5,330 nucleotides of DNA from Planctomycetales bacterium (lineage in GTDB: Bacteria; Planctomycetota; Planctomycetia; Pirellulales; Thermoguttaceae), in NCBI GenBank assembly GCA_007122045.1, contig SKJM01000477.1:1-5330 (forward strand). The letters are read 5' to 3'. Under the pieces are notes generated by a model. It did no database searches and was not told the DNA's origin. It saw nothing but the letters and a program-made list of their open reading frames with translations. Positions within the stretch are counted from its first letter, which is position 1. Every line of letters begins with the position of its first letter. A program made the position numbers and the translations under genes. This document shows positions 1-4,473 of the stretch, in pieces.

Positions 1-267
1 GAACTGAACGAGCTGTTCCGGTCGATCCGCGCGGGCGAGCCCGTTTGCAGCGCCGATCACATGACCCGCAGCACGCTGGTGGCCATCATGGGCCAGCTCT
101 CCTGCTACAGCGGGCGGCAGATCACGTGGGAGGCGGCAAGCCAATCGGACTACTTCCTGCCGCCGGCCGCCGAGGAATGCACGTGGGACATGGACCCGCC
201 CACCGAGCCGGACGAGAATGGCGTGTATCCCGTCTGCGCCGTGCCCGGGTTTACGAAGAACGTATAG
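1..267 (+). CDS. Gfo/Idh/MocA-family oxidoreductase, C-terminal fragment
   Basis: Frame 1 is open from the left edge to a TAG at 265-267 and encodes the last 88 residues of a protein that starts outside the window. The segment H-M-T-R-S-T-L-V-A-I-M-G followed by Y-S-G-R-Q-I-T-W-E is the C-terminal signature I recognise from the many planctomycete Gfo/Idh/MocA NAD(P)-dependent oxidoreductases. The acidic-proline stretch and the ending A-V-P-G-F-T-K also fit. The family's N-terminal Rossmann fold, which would show the cofactor and catalytic residues, is not visible, so the substrate (usually a sugar or inositol derivative) and any export signal cannot be judged. The gene is followed by palindromic repeats and a strong terminator, so it ends its transcription unit. 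Confidence 0.8.
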   Translation, partial: ELNELFRSIRAGEPVCSADHMTRSTLVAIMGQLSCYSGRQITWEAASQSDYFLPPAAEECTWDMDPPTEPDENGVYPVCAVPGFTKNV

Positions 268-288
268 CGGCGCAGCATTCCCTTTCCC

Positions 289-402
289 GCGCTGGAGTTC
301 ACGCTTCCGCGTGCGCAGCGTTGGAGTCCCGGCTTCAGCCAGCGGGGCACGTGTTGGAGTTCGCGCCTCAGCGCATCCCGCGCTGGAATTCATGCTTCAG
401 CG
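289..402. repeat. Four degenerate 23-bp palindromic repeat units
   Basis: Units lie at 289-311, 318-340, 351-373 and 380-402, with start-to-start spacings of 29, 33 and 29 bp. Each follows the pattern G-Y-G-Y-TGGA-R-T-Y-C, a short variable centre, then about CTTCAGCG. The ends (CGCTG and CAGCG) are complementary, so each unit is an imperfect palindrome. The spacers differ in sequence. The array sits in the 3' untranslated stretch between the oxidoreductase stop and its terminator. I take it to be a dispersed intergenic repeat family. There is no visible coding potential. Confidence 0.6.
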
Positions 403-412
403 CCTTCCCCCG

Positions 413-444
413 AAACGCGGGGCTTCCCGCCCCGCGTTTTTTTT
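413..444 (+). terminator. Rho-independent terminator of the oxidoreductase gene
   Basis: AAACGCGGGGC (413-423) pairs perfectly with GCCCCGCGTTT (429-439) across the loop TTCCC, and the T-run extends from 437 to 444. An 11-bp stem, 8 bp of it G+C only, followed by eight T is a textbook intrinsic terminator for + strand transcription. It lies about 145 bp after the upstream stop codon and just before the next promoter, insulating the two units. Confidence 0.9.
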
Positions 445-454
445 CATTTCGCGC

Positions 455-468
455 TTGATCCACGTCAA
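455..468 (+). promoter_or_regulatory. FNR/CRP-family operator (FNR, DNR, NnrR or HcpR type)
   Basis: TTGAT-CCAC-GTCAA matches the FNR/DNR consensus TTGAT-N4-ATCAA at 9 of 10 positions, and the wider CTTGA...TCAAG is a perfect dyad. It is centred at 461.5, exactly 41.5 bp upstream of the start predicted from the -10 box at 491-496. That is the spacing of class II activation by this regulator family. The target is the ferredoxin-like gene at 713. Which family member binds cannot be read from the site alone. Confidence 0.65.
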
Positions 469-490
469 GGTGCACCACGCGGCTTGGGCC

Positions 491-503
491 GATAATGGGA
501 GGT
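491..503 (+). promoter_or_regulatory. -10 box and predicted transcription start of the ferredoxin gene
   Basis: GATAAT at 491-496 matches the sigma-70 -10 hexamer at 5 of 6 positions, in an otherwise GC-rich stretch. With 496 as -7, the start falls at 503. No good -35 hexamer is present, as expected for an activator-dependent class II promoter where the operator overlaps -35. The resulting leader is 210 nt. Confidence 0.5.
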
Positions 504-506
504 GTT

Positions 507-531
507 CCCTGGAATCGTGACCATTCCAGGG
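507..531 (+). repeat. Perfect 9-bp hairpin at the start of the leader
   Basis: CCCTGGAAT (507-515) and ATTCCAGGG (523-531) are perfect inverted repeats around a 7-nt loop. The stem begins about 4 nt after the predicted transcription start, so it would be a 5'-end stem-loop in the ferredoxin mRNA. It directly abuts the GGGGACTGTCCC motif shared with the rtcA element. It has no U-tract, so it is not a terminator. Confidence 0.5.
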
Positions 532-639
532 GACTGTCCCAATGTAACCGTATCACGGGCCGGCTGGGGACTAGTCCATTTTTCGGCCAAAACACGCTAT
601 TTTCGGGAGCGACGATGGCCGAACAATGGACCTGTCCCC
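529..639 (+). mobile_element. Diverged or partial MITE related to the rtcA insertion (copy A)
   Basis: Positions 544-588 match the reverse complement of 3504-3547 with two mismatches and one indel over 45 bp. The match covers the GTAACCG-type terminal repeat and the adjoining GGGGACT...TTTTTCGGCC arm. The module 566-639 is an inverted repeat: arms 566-588 and 617-639 differ at 3 of 23 positions. A further GGGGACTGTCCCAAT (529-543) is identical to 3359-3373 of the other copy but abuts the terminal repeat on the outside. No matching right-hand terminal repeat or target duplication is visible, so this is a degraded or rearranged copy. It lies wholly inside the predicted ferredoxin leader. Confidence 0.65.
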
Positions 640-712
640 TTCGCTCGCGGCAGAAGACAGCTCGCGCCGCCAACCCGAGAACGGTCCCCTGTAACCCAAG
701 CGGAGGCAGATC

Positions 713-1486
713 ATGGCCAAACGAAAGATTGTGGAAATTGACGAAGCGAAGTGCGACGGTTGCGGGCTTTGCGTGCCCGGGTGCGCCGAGGGGGCGCTGC
801 AGATTGTCGACGGCAAGGCCAGGCTGGTCTCGGAGGTCTATTGCGACGGCCTGGGGGCCTGCCTGGGCGAATGTCCCCGCGGGGCGATCCGCATGGTCGA
901 ACGGGAAGCGCCCGACTTCGACGAGGCGGCCGTCGGGCGGCACCTTGCGGCCTTGGAAAGCCCGGCGCCCGAACCGGCACGCCCGGCGCCCATGTGCCCC
1001 GGTTCAAGGGCCCGCAGCTTCGCGTTGCCCCTGAGCGGGCGGAACCGTGCCCGGGTAAGCGTTGCTTCCGGCGCCGAGGCAACCGAAGCGGGGCCGGCCT
1101 CCGCGCTGGGCCATTGGCCGGTGCAGCTTCGGCTGATCCCGCCCGGCGCACAGTTCCTCCAGGGCGCGCACCTGCTGCTGGTGGCCGACTGCGTGCCCGT
1201 GGCCATGCCCGACTTCCAACGGCTGCTCGGCGGCCGGGCGATCGCGTTGGCCTGCCCGAAGCTCGACGATGCCCGGGAGCACACGGCCCGGCTCGCGGCG
1301 ATCCTGGCCGGCTCGGAGGTGGAATCGGTCACGGTGGTTCACATGGAGGTGCCGTGCTGCAGCGGGTTGCAGGTCATCGCCCAGGCTGCCATCAACGCTT
1401 CCGAACGCCAGGTGCCGCTGAAGGACATCACCGTCTCCATCCGCGGCGAAGTGCTTGCCGAAGTCGCCGGGGCGGCAGTCTGTTGA
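713..1486 (+). CDS. Ferredoxin-like iron-sulfur protein with conserved Cys-rich C-terminal domain
   Basis: This 257-aa protein starts at an ATG with GGAGG at 702-706, 6 nt upstream. The N-terminal domain (about residues 5-60) is ferredoxin-like: C14-x2-C17-x2-C20-x3-C24, then C44-x5-C50-x3-C54-P. The second motif lacks the usual middle cysteine (Leu47), so the second cluster may be [3Fe-4S] or atypically ligated; this is inference. A linker (about 80-115) precedes a C-terminal domain with H-W-P-V-Q-L, D-C160-V-P, C181-P-K-L-D-D and C215-C216-S-G-L. I recognise this arrangement from the ferredoxin-like proteins, called FrdX in some reports, that accompany hybrid cluster protein under CRP/FNR-type regulators. 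Role inferred: cytoplasmic electron transfer in nitrosative or low-oxygen stress. No hcp gene is visible here. The FNR-type site upstream supports the role. Confidence 0.85.
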   Translation: MAKRKIVEIDEAKCDGCGLCVPGCAEGALQIVDGKARLVSEVYCDGLGACLGECPRGAIRMVEREAPDFDEAAVGRHLAALESPAPEPARPAPMCPGSRARSFALPLSGRNRARVSVASGAEATEAGPASALGHWPVQLRLIPPGAQFLQGAHLLLVADCVPVAMPDFQRLLGGRAIALACPKLDDAREHTARLAAILAGSEVESVTVVHMEVPCCSGLQVIAQAAINASERQVPLKDITVSIRGEVLAEVAGAAVC

Positions 1487-1509
1487 CACAGCACCGACCA
1501 CTTCCGGGA

Positions 1510-1537
1510 TTGCGTTCCGCGCAGATTATGGGATAAT
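1510..1537 (+). promoter_or_regulatory. Possible sigma-70 promoter for the hicBA cassette
   Basis: TTGCGT (1510-1515) and GATAAT (1532-1537) are spaced by 16 bp. The predicted start near 1544 falls inside the purine-rich ribosome site, so this exact -10 would be too close to the gene. A start a few bases upstream using the overlapping AT-rich tract is possible. The 71-bp gap has no terminator for the ferredoxin gene, so read-through is also possible. Confidence 0.3.
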
Positions 1538-1557
1538 ATTAAGGGAGGAGAATCGCC

Positions 1558-1845
1558 ATGATCGAACTGACATTGGAACAACAGGAATCCATCGCGCGGG
1601 AGGAGGAGAAGCCGGTTCGCGCCGTCGATCCCTCCACCCGTACGAGGTACGTCCTCGTCCCTGAAGACGTATACTTCCGCATTAGCCGGCTCTTTACGGC
1701 CGATGACGATCTTTTCGTCCAAGACCTGACTCCGCACGTGATGGAGGTGTTCGGGCGCGCCGGATGGGACGATCCGGCGATGGACGTGTACAACGAATTG
1801 TGTCGACGAGAATCCCTCAAACGTGAACGCGAGGATTGGGCGTGA
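1558..1845 (+). CDS. Small protein of unknown function, first gene of the hicBA cassette
   Basis: This 95-aa acidic protein has an ATG preceded by a strong GGGAGGAG (1543-1550), 7 nt upstream. It opens with M-I-E-L-T-L-E-Q-Q-E, then has R-A-V-D-P-S-T-R-T-R-Y-V-L-V-P-E-D-V-Y, and a C-terminal W-D-D-P-A-M-D-V-Y-N. I recognise this layout from small planctomycete proteins often found beside toxin genes such as MazF/PemK, but I know of no proven function. It has no membrane segment or obvious DNA-binding motif. Its stop overlaps the hicB start (GTGA at 1842-1845), which implies translational coupling. It may be an accessory antitoxin or regulator, or a leftover antitoxin from another module. Base composition looks less GC-rich than the neighbours, which fits an acquired cassette. 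Confidence 0.75.
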   Translation: MIELTLEQQESIAREEEKPVRAVDPSTRTRYVLVPEDVYFRISRLFTADDDLFVQDLTPHVMEVFGRAGWDDPAMDVYNELCRRESLKREREDWA

Positions 1846-2039
1846 AATATACCGTCTTGATCGAAGAATCCGACGAGGGCTTCGCTGCATCGGTCCCAGG
1901 CCTGCCCGGCTGTCACTCGCAGGGCACGACCGAAGCCGAAGCACTTGCCAACATTACGGACGCCATCCGCGAGTATTTGGACGCGGTTGAGGAATTGGCT
2001 GCCTCCGCTGGAGCACGGCAGGTTGCGGTCGAGGTATAG
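1842..2039 (+). CDS. hicB: HicB-family antitoxin, short form
   Basis: This 65-aa protein has the HicB core. K-Y-T-V-L-I-E-E-S-D-E-G-F leads into S-V-P-G-L-P-G-C-H-S-Q-G-T-T (about residues 17-30), then the helix E-A-E-A-L-A-N-I-T-D-A-I. HicB antitoxins adopt a partial RNase-H-like fold and neutralise HicA. I chose GTG at 1842 because it overlaps the previous stop (GTGA) and has GAGG at 1831-1834 at a 7-nt spacing. A TTG at 1836 would add two residues but lies almost on that site. The protein ends after the core domain, with no room for the C-terminal ribbon-helix-helix or HTH domain of longer HicBs, so it probably cannot bind the operator itself. The product should act with the hicA gene two nucleotides downstream. 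Confidence 0.88.
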   Translation: MKYTVLIEESDEGFAASVPGLPGCHSQGTTEAEALANITDAIREYLDAVEELAASAGARQVAVEV

Positions 2040-2041
2040 CG

Positions 2042-2254
2042 ATGCCGAAGCTGGCGGGCGTAAACCATTTAGATGCTGTTCGGGCGTTCGAGAAAGCCGG
2101 CTTCTGGATTGTCCGGCAGGGTAAACATATTGTGATGACGGACGGAACGCGGATCCTCACTGTTCCCCGGCACAACCCCGTGAACGCAATCACGATGGGC
2201 AACCTTGTCCGGGACGCGGGATTAACAAACGATCGGTTTCGGGAGCTTCTGTAA
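2042..2254 (+). CDS. hicA: HicA-family mRNA interferase toxin
   Basis: This 70-aa protein is the normal HicA length and has a double-stranded-RNA-binding-like fold. The layout is K-L-A-G-V-N, the helix V-R-A-F-E-K-A-G-F, then R-Q-G-K-H29-I-V-M. His29 is at the place of the catalytic histidine in the family's usual G-S-H motif. Next come L-T-V-P-R-H-N-P-V, N-A-I-T-M-G-N-L and the C-terminal D-A-G-L-T-N-D-R-F-R-E-L-L. HicA toxins cleave mRNA and arrest translation in the cytoplasm. The ATG has GAGGT at 2031-2035, and only 2 nt separate it from the hicB stop. The gene order is antitoxin first, the reverse of E. coli hicAB. No truncation or frameshift is seen, so the toxin looks intact. Confidence 0.88.
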   Translation: MPKLAGVNHLDAVRAFEKAGFWIVRQGKHIVMTDGTRILTVPRHNPVNAITMGNLVRDAGLTNDRFRELL

Positions 2255-2255
2255 A

Positions 2256-2282
2256 AGCAGTTTTCCAGTTCGCTGGACTGCT
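2256..2282. terminator. Hairpin between convergent hicA and rtcA, possible terminator
   Basis: AGCAGT (2256-2261) pairs with ACTGCT (2277-2282), and CCAG (2265-2268) with CTGG (2273-2276) around TTCG, with TTT bulged on one side. The stem begins 2 nt after the hicA stop and 22 nt beyond the rtcA stop. No U-tract follows on either strand, so intrinsic termination is doubtful. It may simply protect the mRNA end. Confidence 0.35.
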
Positions 2283-2304
2283 CCCCGGCTGCGCAGTGCC
2301 CCTG

Positions 2305-3357
2305 CTACCCAATCCGCACCACAACATCGTCCCGCCCGGCTTGTTCGGCCCGGGCGTCAATTTCGAGGAAGCGGCGCAGCAGGCCGAGGTGGGTCGTGGC
2401 GTGTTGGGTAAGGGCCATGGTGCGAAACATTCCGCCGCCCGAACCGAAGTGGGCGCCGATGCCCAACGGAAGCAGCAGTTGATCGGCCAGGTGCGGGCCC
2501 ACCGGTACGCCGGCTTTCAGGTAGGCGCGGGCTCCATCGAGCGCGCGCAGGGCCACGGTTTCGGCCCGAACGCCAATCTGCCCGAACGCGGCAAACACCT
2601 CGGTGAGGTTCTCGAACTGCAGCGCGATGAGCACCACGTTGCCCGGCCCGCGCGAATCGGCCACCTCCTCGATGCTGAACCGCGCTTCGTCCCAGCCGCC
2701 CTTTTGGGCGATGGTCCGGCACTCGCGCTCGGCAATGTGGCGGAGCAGGTTGGCCACCAGCGCCCGGACGTGCCGGTCCAGGAGTTCACCCCGCTCCATC
2801 AGTTCCAGCCGCGAGAGCCGCGGGGCGGGCTGAACGTGGACGGTGAACCGCCCGCCGCCGGCCGGGTAGAAACCGGGGCGGACCAACGCGGTGTCCACCG
2901 CCGGTCCCATGCGCCCGACCAGCGGCAGGTACGTCTTGGCCAGAAAATCCCACGGCGGGGCCAGCGGATTGTGCGTGCCGCCTTCCAGCGCCAAGTCCGA
3001 CGGGCCTTCGGCCAACAGCAGCGCCGGCAGAACGGTTTGCAGCACCAGCGTCGTACTGCCCGCCGTACCCACATTGAACGTGTAATCGCCCGGCGTCACC
3101 CCGCGGGGCCGAAACTCCAGCCGCGAAGCCCCCGGTACCGCGCCGGTCACCTCGGCCCGGCCAATCTGCGCGGCGGCATCGACGGCCGTCAGATGCTGCC
3201 GCATCAGCCCCGGCTTCTTGCGCCGGGCGCGAATGTGCTCGATGACGAACGGCCGGCCGGTGATCAGCGAGAGGGCCAGCGACGAACGCAACACCTGCCC
3301 GCCGCCTTCCCCGCGAGAACCGTCGATGGTGAGGAGGGGTTCATTGTAACCGTTCAC
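2305..3357 (-). CDS. rtcA: RNA 3'-terminal phosphate cyclase, 5' end disrupted by a MITE
   Basis: RtcA uses ATP to convert RNA 3'-phosphate ends to 2',3'-cyclic phosphates in RNA repair. The family N-terminal signature I-D-G-S-R-G-E-G-G-G-Q-V-L-R is intact, as are R-R-K-K-P-G-L, N-V-G-T-A-G-S-T-T and G-G-G-R-F. The C-terminal A-D-Q-L-L-L-P and T-Q-H-A-T-T-H hold the expected AMP-accepting His, about residue 319 by this start. The GTG at 3357-3355 gives 350 aa, close to the usual 340 or so, but it lies in the element's terminal repeat and lacks a good ribosome site. Other in-frame starts inside the element are ATG 3411, ATG 3465 and TTG 3501, the last giving 398 aa. The original ATG (3558) is cut off by a TAA. 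The gene follows lutC in the same direction and probably shared its transcript. The body is intact; efficient translation is uncertain. Confidence 0.9.
   Translation of the reverse strand: MNGYNEPLLTIDGSRGEGGGQVLRSSLALSLITGRPFVIEHIRARRKKPGLMRQHLTAVDAAAQIGRAEVTGAVPGASRLEFRPRGVTPGDYTFNVGTAGSTTLVLQTVLPALLLAEGPSDLALEGGTHNPLAPPWDFLAKTYLPLVGRMGPAVDTALVRPGFYPAGGGRFTVHVQPAPRLSRLELMERGELLDRHVRALVANLLRHIAERECRTIAQKGGWDEARFSIEEVADSRGPGNVVLIALQFENLTEVFAAFGQIGVRAETVALRALDGARAYLKAGVPVGPHLADQLLLPLGIGAHFGSGGGMFRTMALTQHATTHLGLLRRFLEIDARAEQAGRDDVVVRIG
3338..3345. repeat. Target-site duplication, rtcA side
   Basis: GGTTCATT directly abuts the terminal inverted repeat at 3346 and is identical to 3548-3555 on the other side. 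On the - strand it encodes part of codons 2-4 of the ancestral rtcA (N-E-P). An 8-bp duplication is the size made by IS66-family elements, among others. Confidence 0.88.
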
Positions 3358-3547
3358 GGGGGACTGTCCCAATTTTCGCGGCGGAGAAGGTTTCTTTGGT
3401 GGATAACGCATTATTCGCCGCGAAAATGGGACTGTCCCCTTCGGCCGGTAAGGGGACAGGTCCATTTTTCGGGCATCGTCTTTCGGTAAGAACCGCGTCA
3501 ATTGGCCGAAAAATGGACCAGTCCCCGGCCGGCCCGTGAACGGTTAC
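3346..3547. mobile_element. 202-bp MITE, probably IS66-mobilised, inserted in the start of rtcA (copy B)
   Basis: Perfect 15-bp terminal inverted repeats GTAACCGTTCACGGG (3346-3360 and 3533-3547) are flanked by perfect 8-bp direct repeats (3338-3345 and 3548-3555). Ends beginning GTAA with 8-bp duplications are the known signature of the IS66 family. There is no room for a transposase, so it must be mobilised in trans. Inside are two inverted-repeat modules bounded by GGGGAC/GTCCCC. Module 1 is 3359-3439 (arms 3359-3383 and 3416-3439). Module 2 is 3452-3526 (arms 3452-3474 and 3504-3526). Both could form long stem-loops in RNA. Perfect ends and duplication imply a recent insertion. On the - strand the rtcA frame is open across the element except for one TAA. 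Confidence 0.88.
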
Positions 3548-3572
3548 GGTTCATTCATGCAAGGTCCCTGCC
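3544..3572 (-). other. Orphaned original start of rtcA (ribosome site, ATG, four codons, stop)
   Basis: Reading the - strand, a weak ribosome site in CAGGGACC lies upstream of ATG at 3558-3556. It is followed by AAT, GAA, CCG and TAA (3546-3544), so the peptide is M-N-E-P and then stop. The first eight bases after ATG are the duplication, and the stop is supplied by the element's end. Deleting element plus one duplication gives ATG-AAT-GAA-CCC-CTC joined in frame to the RtcA signature. The original gene thus began 35 nt after the lutC stop. Confidence 0.85.
3548..3555. repeat. Target-site duplication, lutC side
   Basis: This is the second copy of GGTTCATT, immediately outside the terminal repeat ending at 3547. 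On the - strand it follows the original rtcA ATG. Confidence 0.88.
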
Positions 3573-3593
3573 GATCGGGTTGGAAGGCGGCCG

Positions 3594-4244
3594 TCACCCC
3601 ACCAGAAGCACCACCAGCCGCTTCGGCCCGTGAACGCCCAGGATGAGAATCTTCTCGATGTCGGCCGTGCGGCTCGGGCCGGTGATGATGACCACCTCGC
3701 CGCGCAGCCCGGGCTCGGACAGCTTCTCGGCAATTCCCTCCCACGCCGCGGGCAGGTGCTCGCGGAGCATGTCGGCGGTGGCCGCCACGATGCACGTTTC
3801 AGGCAGGTAGCACATCAGCCGCTCCGGCGCGGTCGGGCACAGCACCACGCAACTGCCCGTATCGGCCAGCAGCCATTGGGCCTCGACCAGTCCGGCGGGC
3901 AGTTCGGCAATGGCGGCCGGCTGCGTGTCCTCATCGGCCCAGGCGAGGCGCTCCGGGTGCAGCTTCGCCGCAACCTGCCTGCACAGCGGGCCGTCGACGG
4001 CGCCGATGACCGGCCACTGGGAGCCGTCGACCAATTCGGCCAGTTGCCGCGCCGCGTCGTCCATCGTGGGGCACCGGATCCATTCGCCCTGGACGGCTTC
4101 GAGTTCGTTGCCGAACCGCAGCGCCAGGGCGGCGGGGTCGGTCGTTGCCCGAGGCCACACCTCCGGGGCAGGTGGGCGCTCCAGGACAGGGCCCGTGGAC
4201 AGGCTGGAACGTATCGCCTGCAAGATGGTATCGCGGCTGCTCAT
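3594..4244 (-). CDS. lutC: LutC/YkgG-type LUD-domain protein
   Basis: This 216-aa protein has the usual LutC size. It starts M-S-S-R-D-T-I-L-Q-A-I-R-S-S-L, the common N-terminal helix of the family. The mid region has L-L-A-D-T-G-S-C-V-V-L. The C-terminus has the LUD signature G-P-S-R-T-A-D-I-E (residues 189-197) and G-V-H-G-P (203-207). LutC belongs to the LutABC system, which oxidises L-lactate to pyruvate with iron-sulfur subunits LutA and LutB in the cytoplasm. The exact role of LutC is not settled. No lutA or lutB is adjacent here. An ATG at 4244, with GAGAG about 6 nt upstream, is chosen. The frame stays open to 4328 but that extension looks unrelated to the family. rtcA follows on the same strand. 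Confidence 0.85.
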   Translation of the reverse strand: MSSRDTILQAIRSSLSTGPVLERPPAPEVWPRATTDPAALALRFGNELEAVQGEWIRCPTMDDAARQLAELVDGSQWPVIGAVDGPLCRQVAAKLHPERLAWADEDTQPAAIAELPAGLVEAQWLLADTGSCVVLCPTAPERLMCYLPETCIVAATADMLREHLPAAWEGIAEKLSEPGLRGEVVIITGPSRTADIEKILILGVHGPKRLVVLLVG

Positions 4245-4352
4245 ATTGCTCTCGTTGGGTGGTTTCGTCGCCCAGTCTTCCCCCGGAGCATACCGGTCGG
4301 CGGCCCGTTCCGCTACCCACCCCCCCAAACGTTGCGGGGCCTTCGATGTGTC

Positions 4353-4461
4353 CCTTGTGGCCTACGCGCGTTGCACGCCACTACATATTGTACCCCAGCC
4401 GTCCGGCACGCCCTACATGTTGTGCCGAAATGGCACTGTGCAATAGGCGTAGGCCACAAGG
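4353..4461. repeat. 109-bp nested palindrome between lutC and the di-haem gene
   Basis: Perfect 15-bp inverted repeats CCTTGTGGCCTACGC (4353-4367) and its complement (4447-4461) bound the unit. After symmetrical 3-nt gaps, TTGCAC (4371-4376) pairs with GTGCAA (4438-4443), and GCCA (4377-4380) with TGGC (4431-4434). Inside, CGGCAC (4404-4409) pairs with GTGCCG (4422-4427). A 14-bp direct repeat, CTACATATTGTACC-like, occurs at 4381-4394 and 4413-4426 with two differences. No target duplication is seen. It may be a MITE remnant, an intergenic hairpin family or a structured RNA. On the - strand it would lie upstream of lutC. Confidence 0.7.
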
Positions 4462-4473
4462 CATAGGCCTTAT

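Noticed and set aside
289..402. CRISPR array
   Set aside because: Repeats are degenerate, spacers are only 6-10 bp, and no cas gene is present.
368..943. 191-aa open frame on the - strand across the ferredoxin promoter
   Set aside because: It runs through the terminator, the MITE fragment and the start of the ferredoxin gene. Its composition looks like a shadow.
2296..3489. 397-aa open frame on the + strand
   Set aside because: It is antisense to rtcA, whose - strand product carries clear family motifs. The + product is low-complexity Arg/Gly/Pro-rich sequence typical of a GC-rich shadow frame.
544..3547. Composite transposon bounded by the two related elements
   Set aside because: Copy B has its own complete ends and its own 8-bp duplication, and copy A lacks a matching duplication. 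The two are independent insertions, not the ends of one unit.
4245..4328. 28-residue N-terminal extension of LutC
   Set aside because: The frame is open but the residues do not resemble LutC starts. The ATG at 4244 gives the usual length and N-terminal helix.
3630..4466. 278-aa open frame on the + strand opposite lutC
   Set aside because: It covers the lutC complement and runs into the 4353-4461 palindrome. It has no recognisable domain, while the - strand shows LUD signatures.
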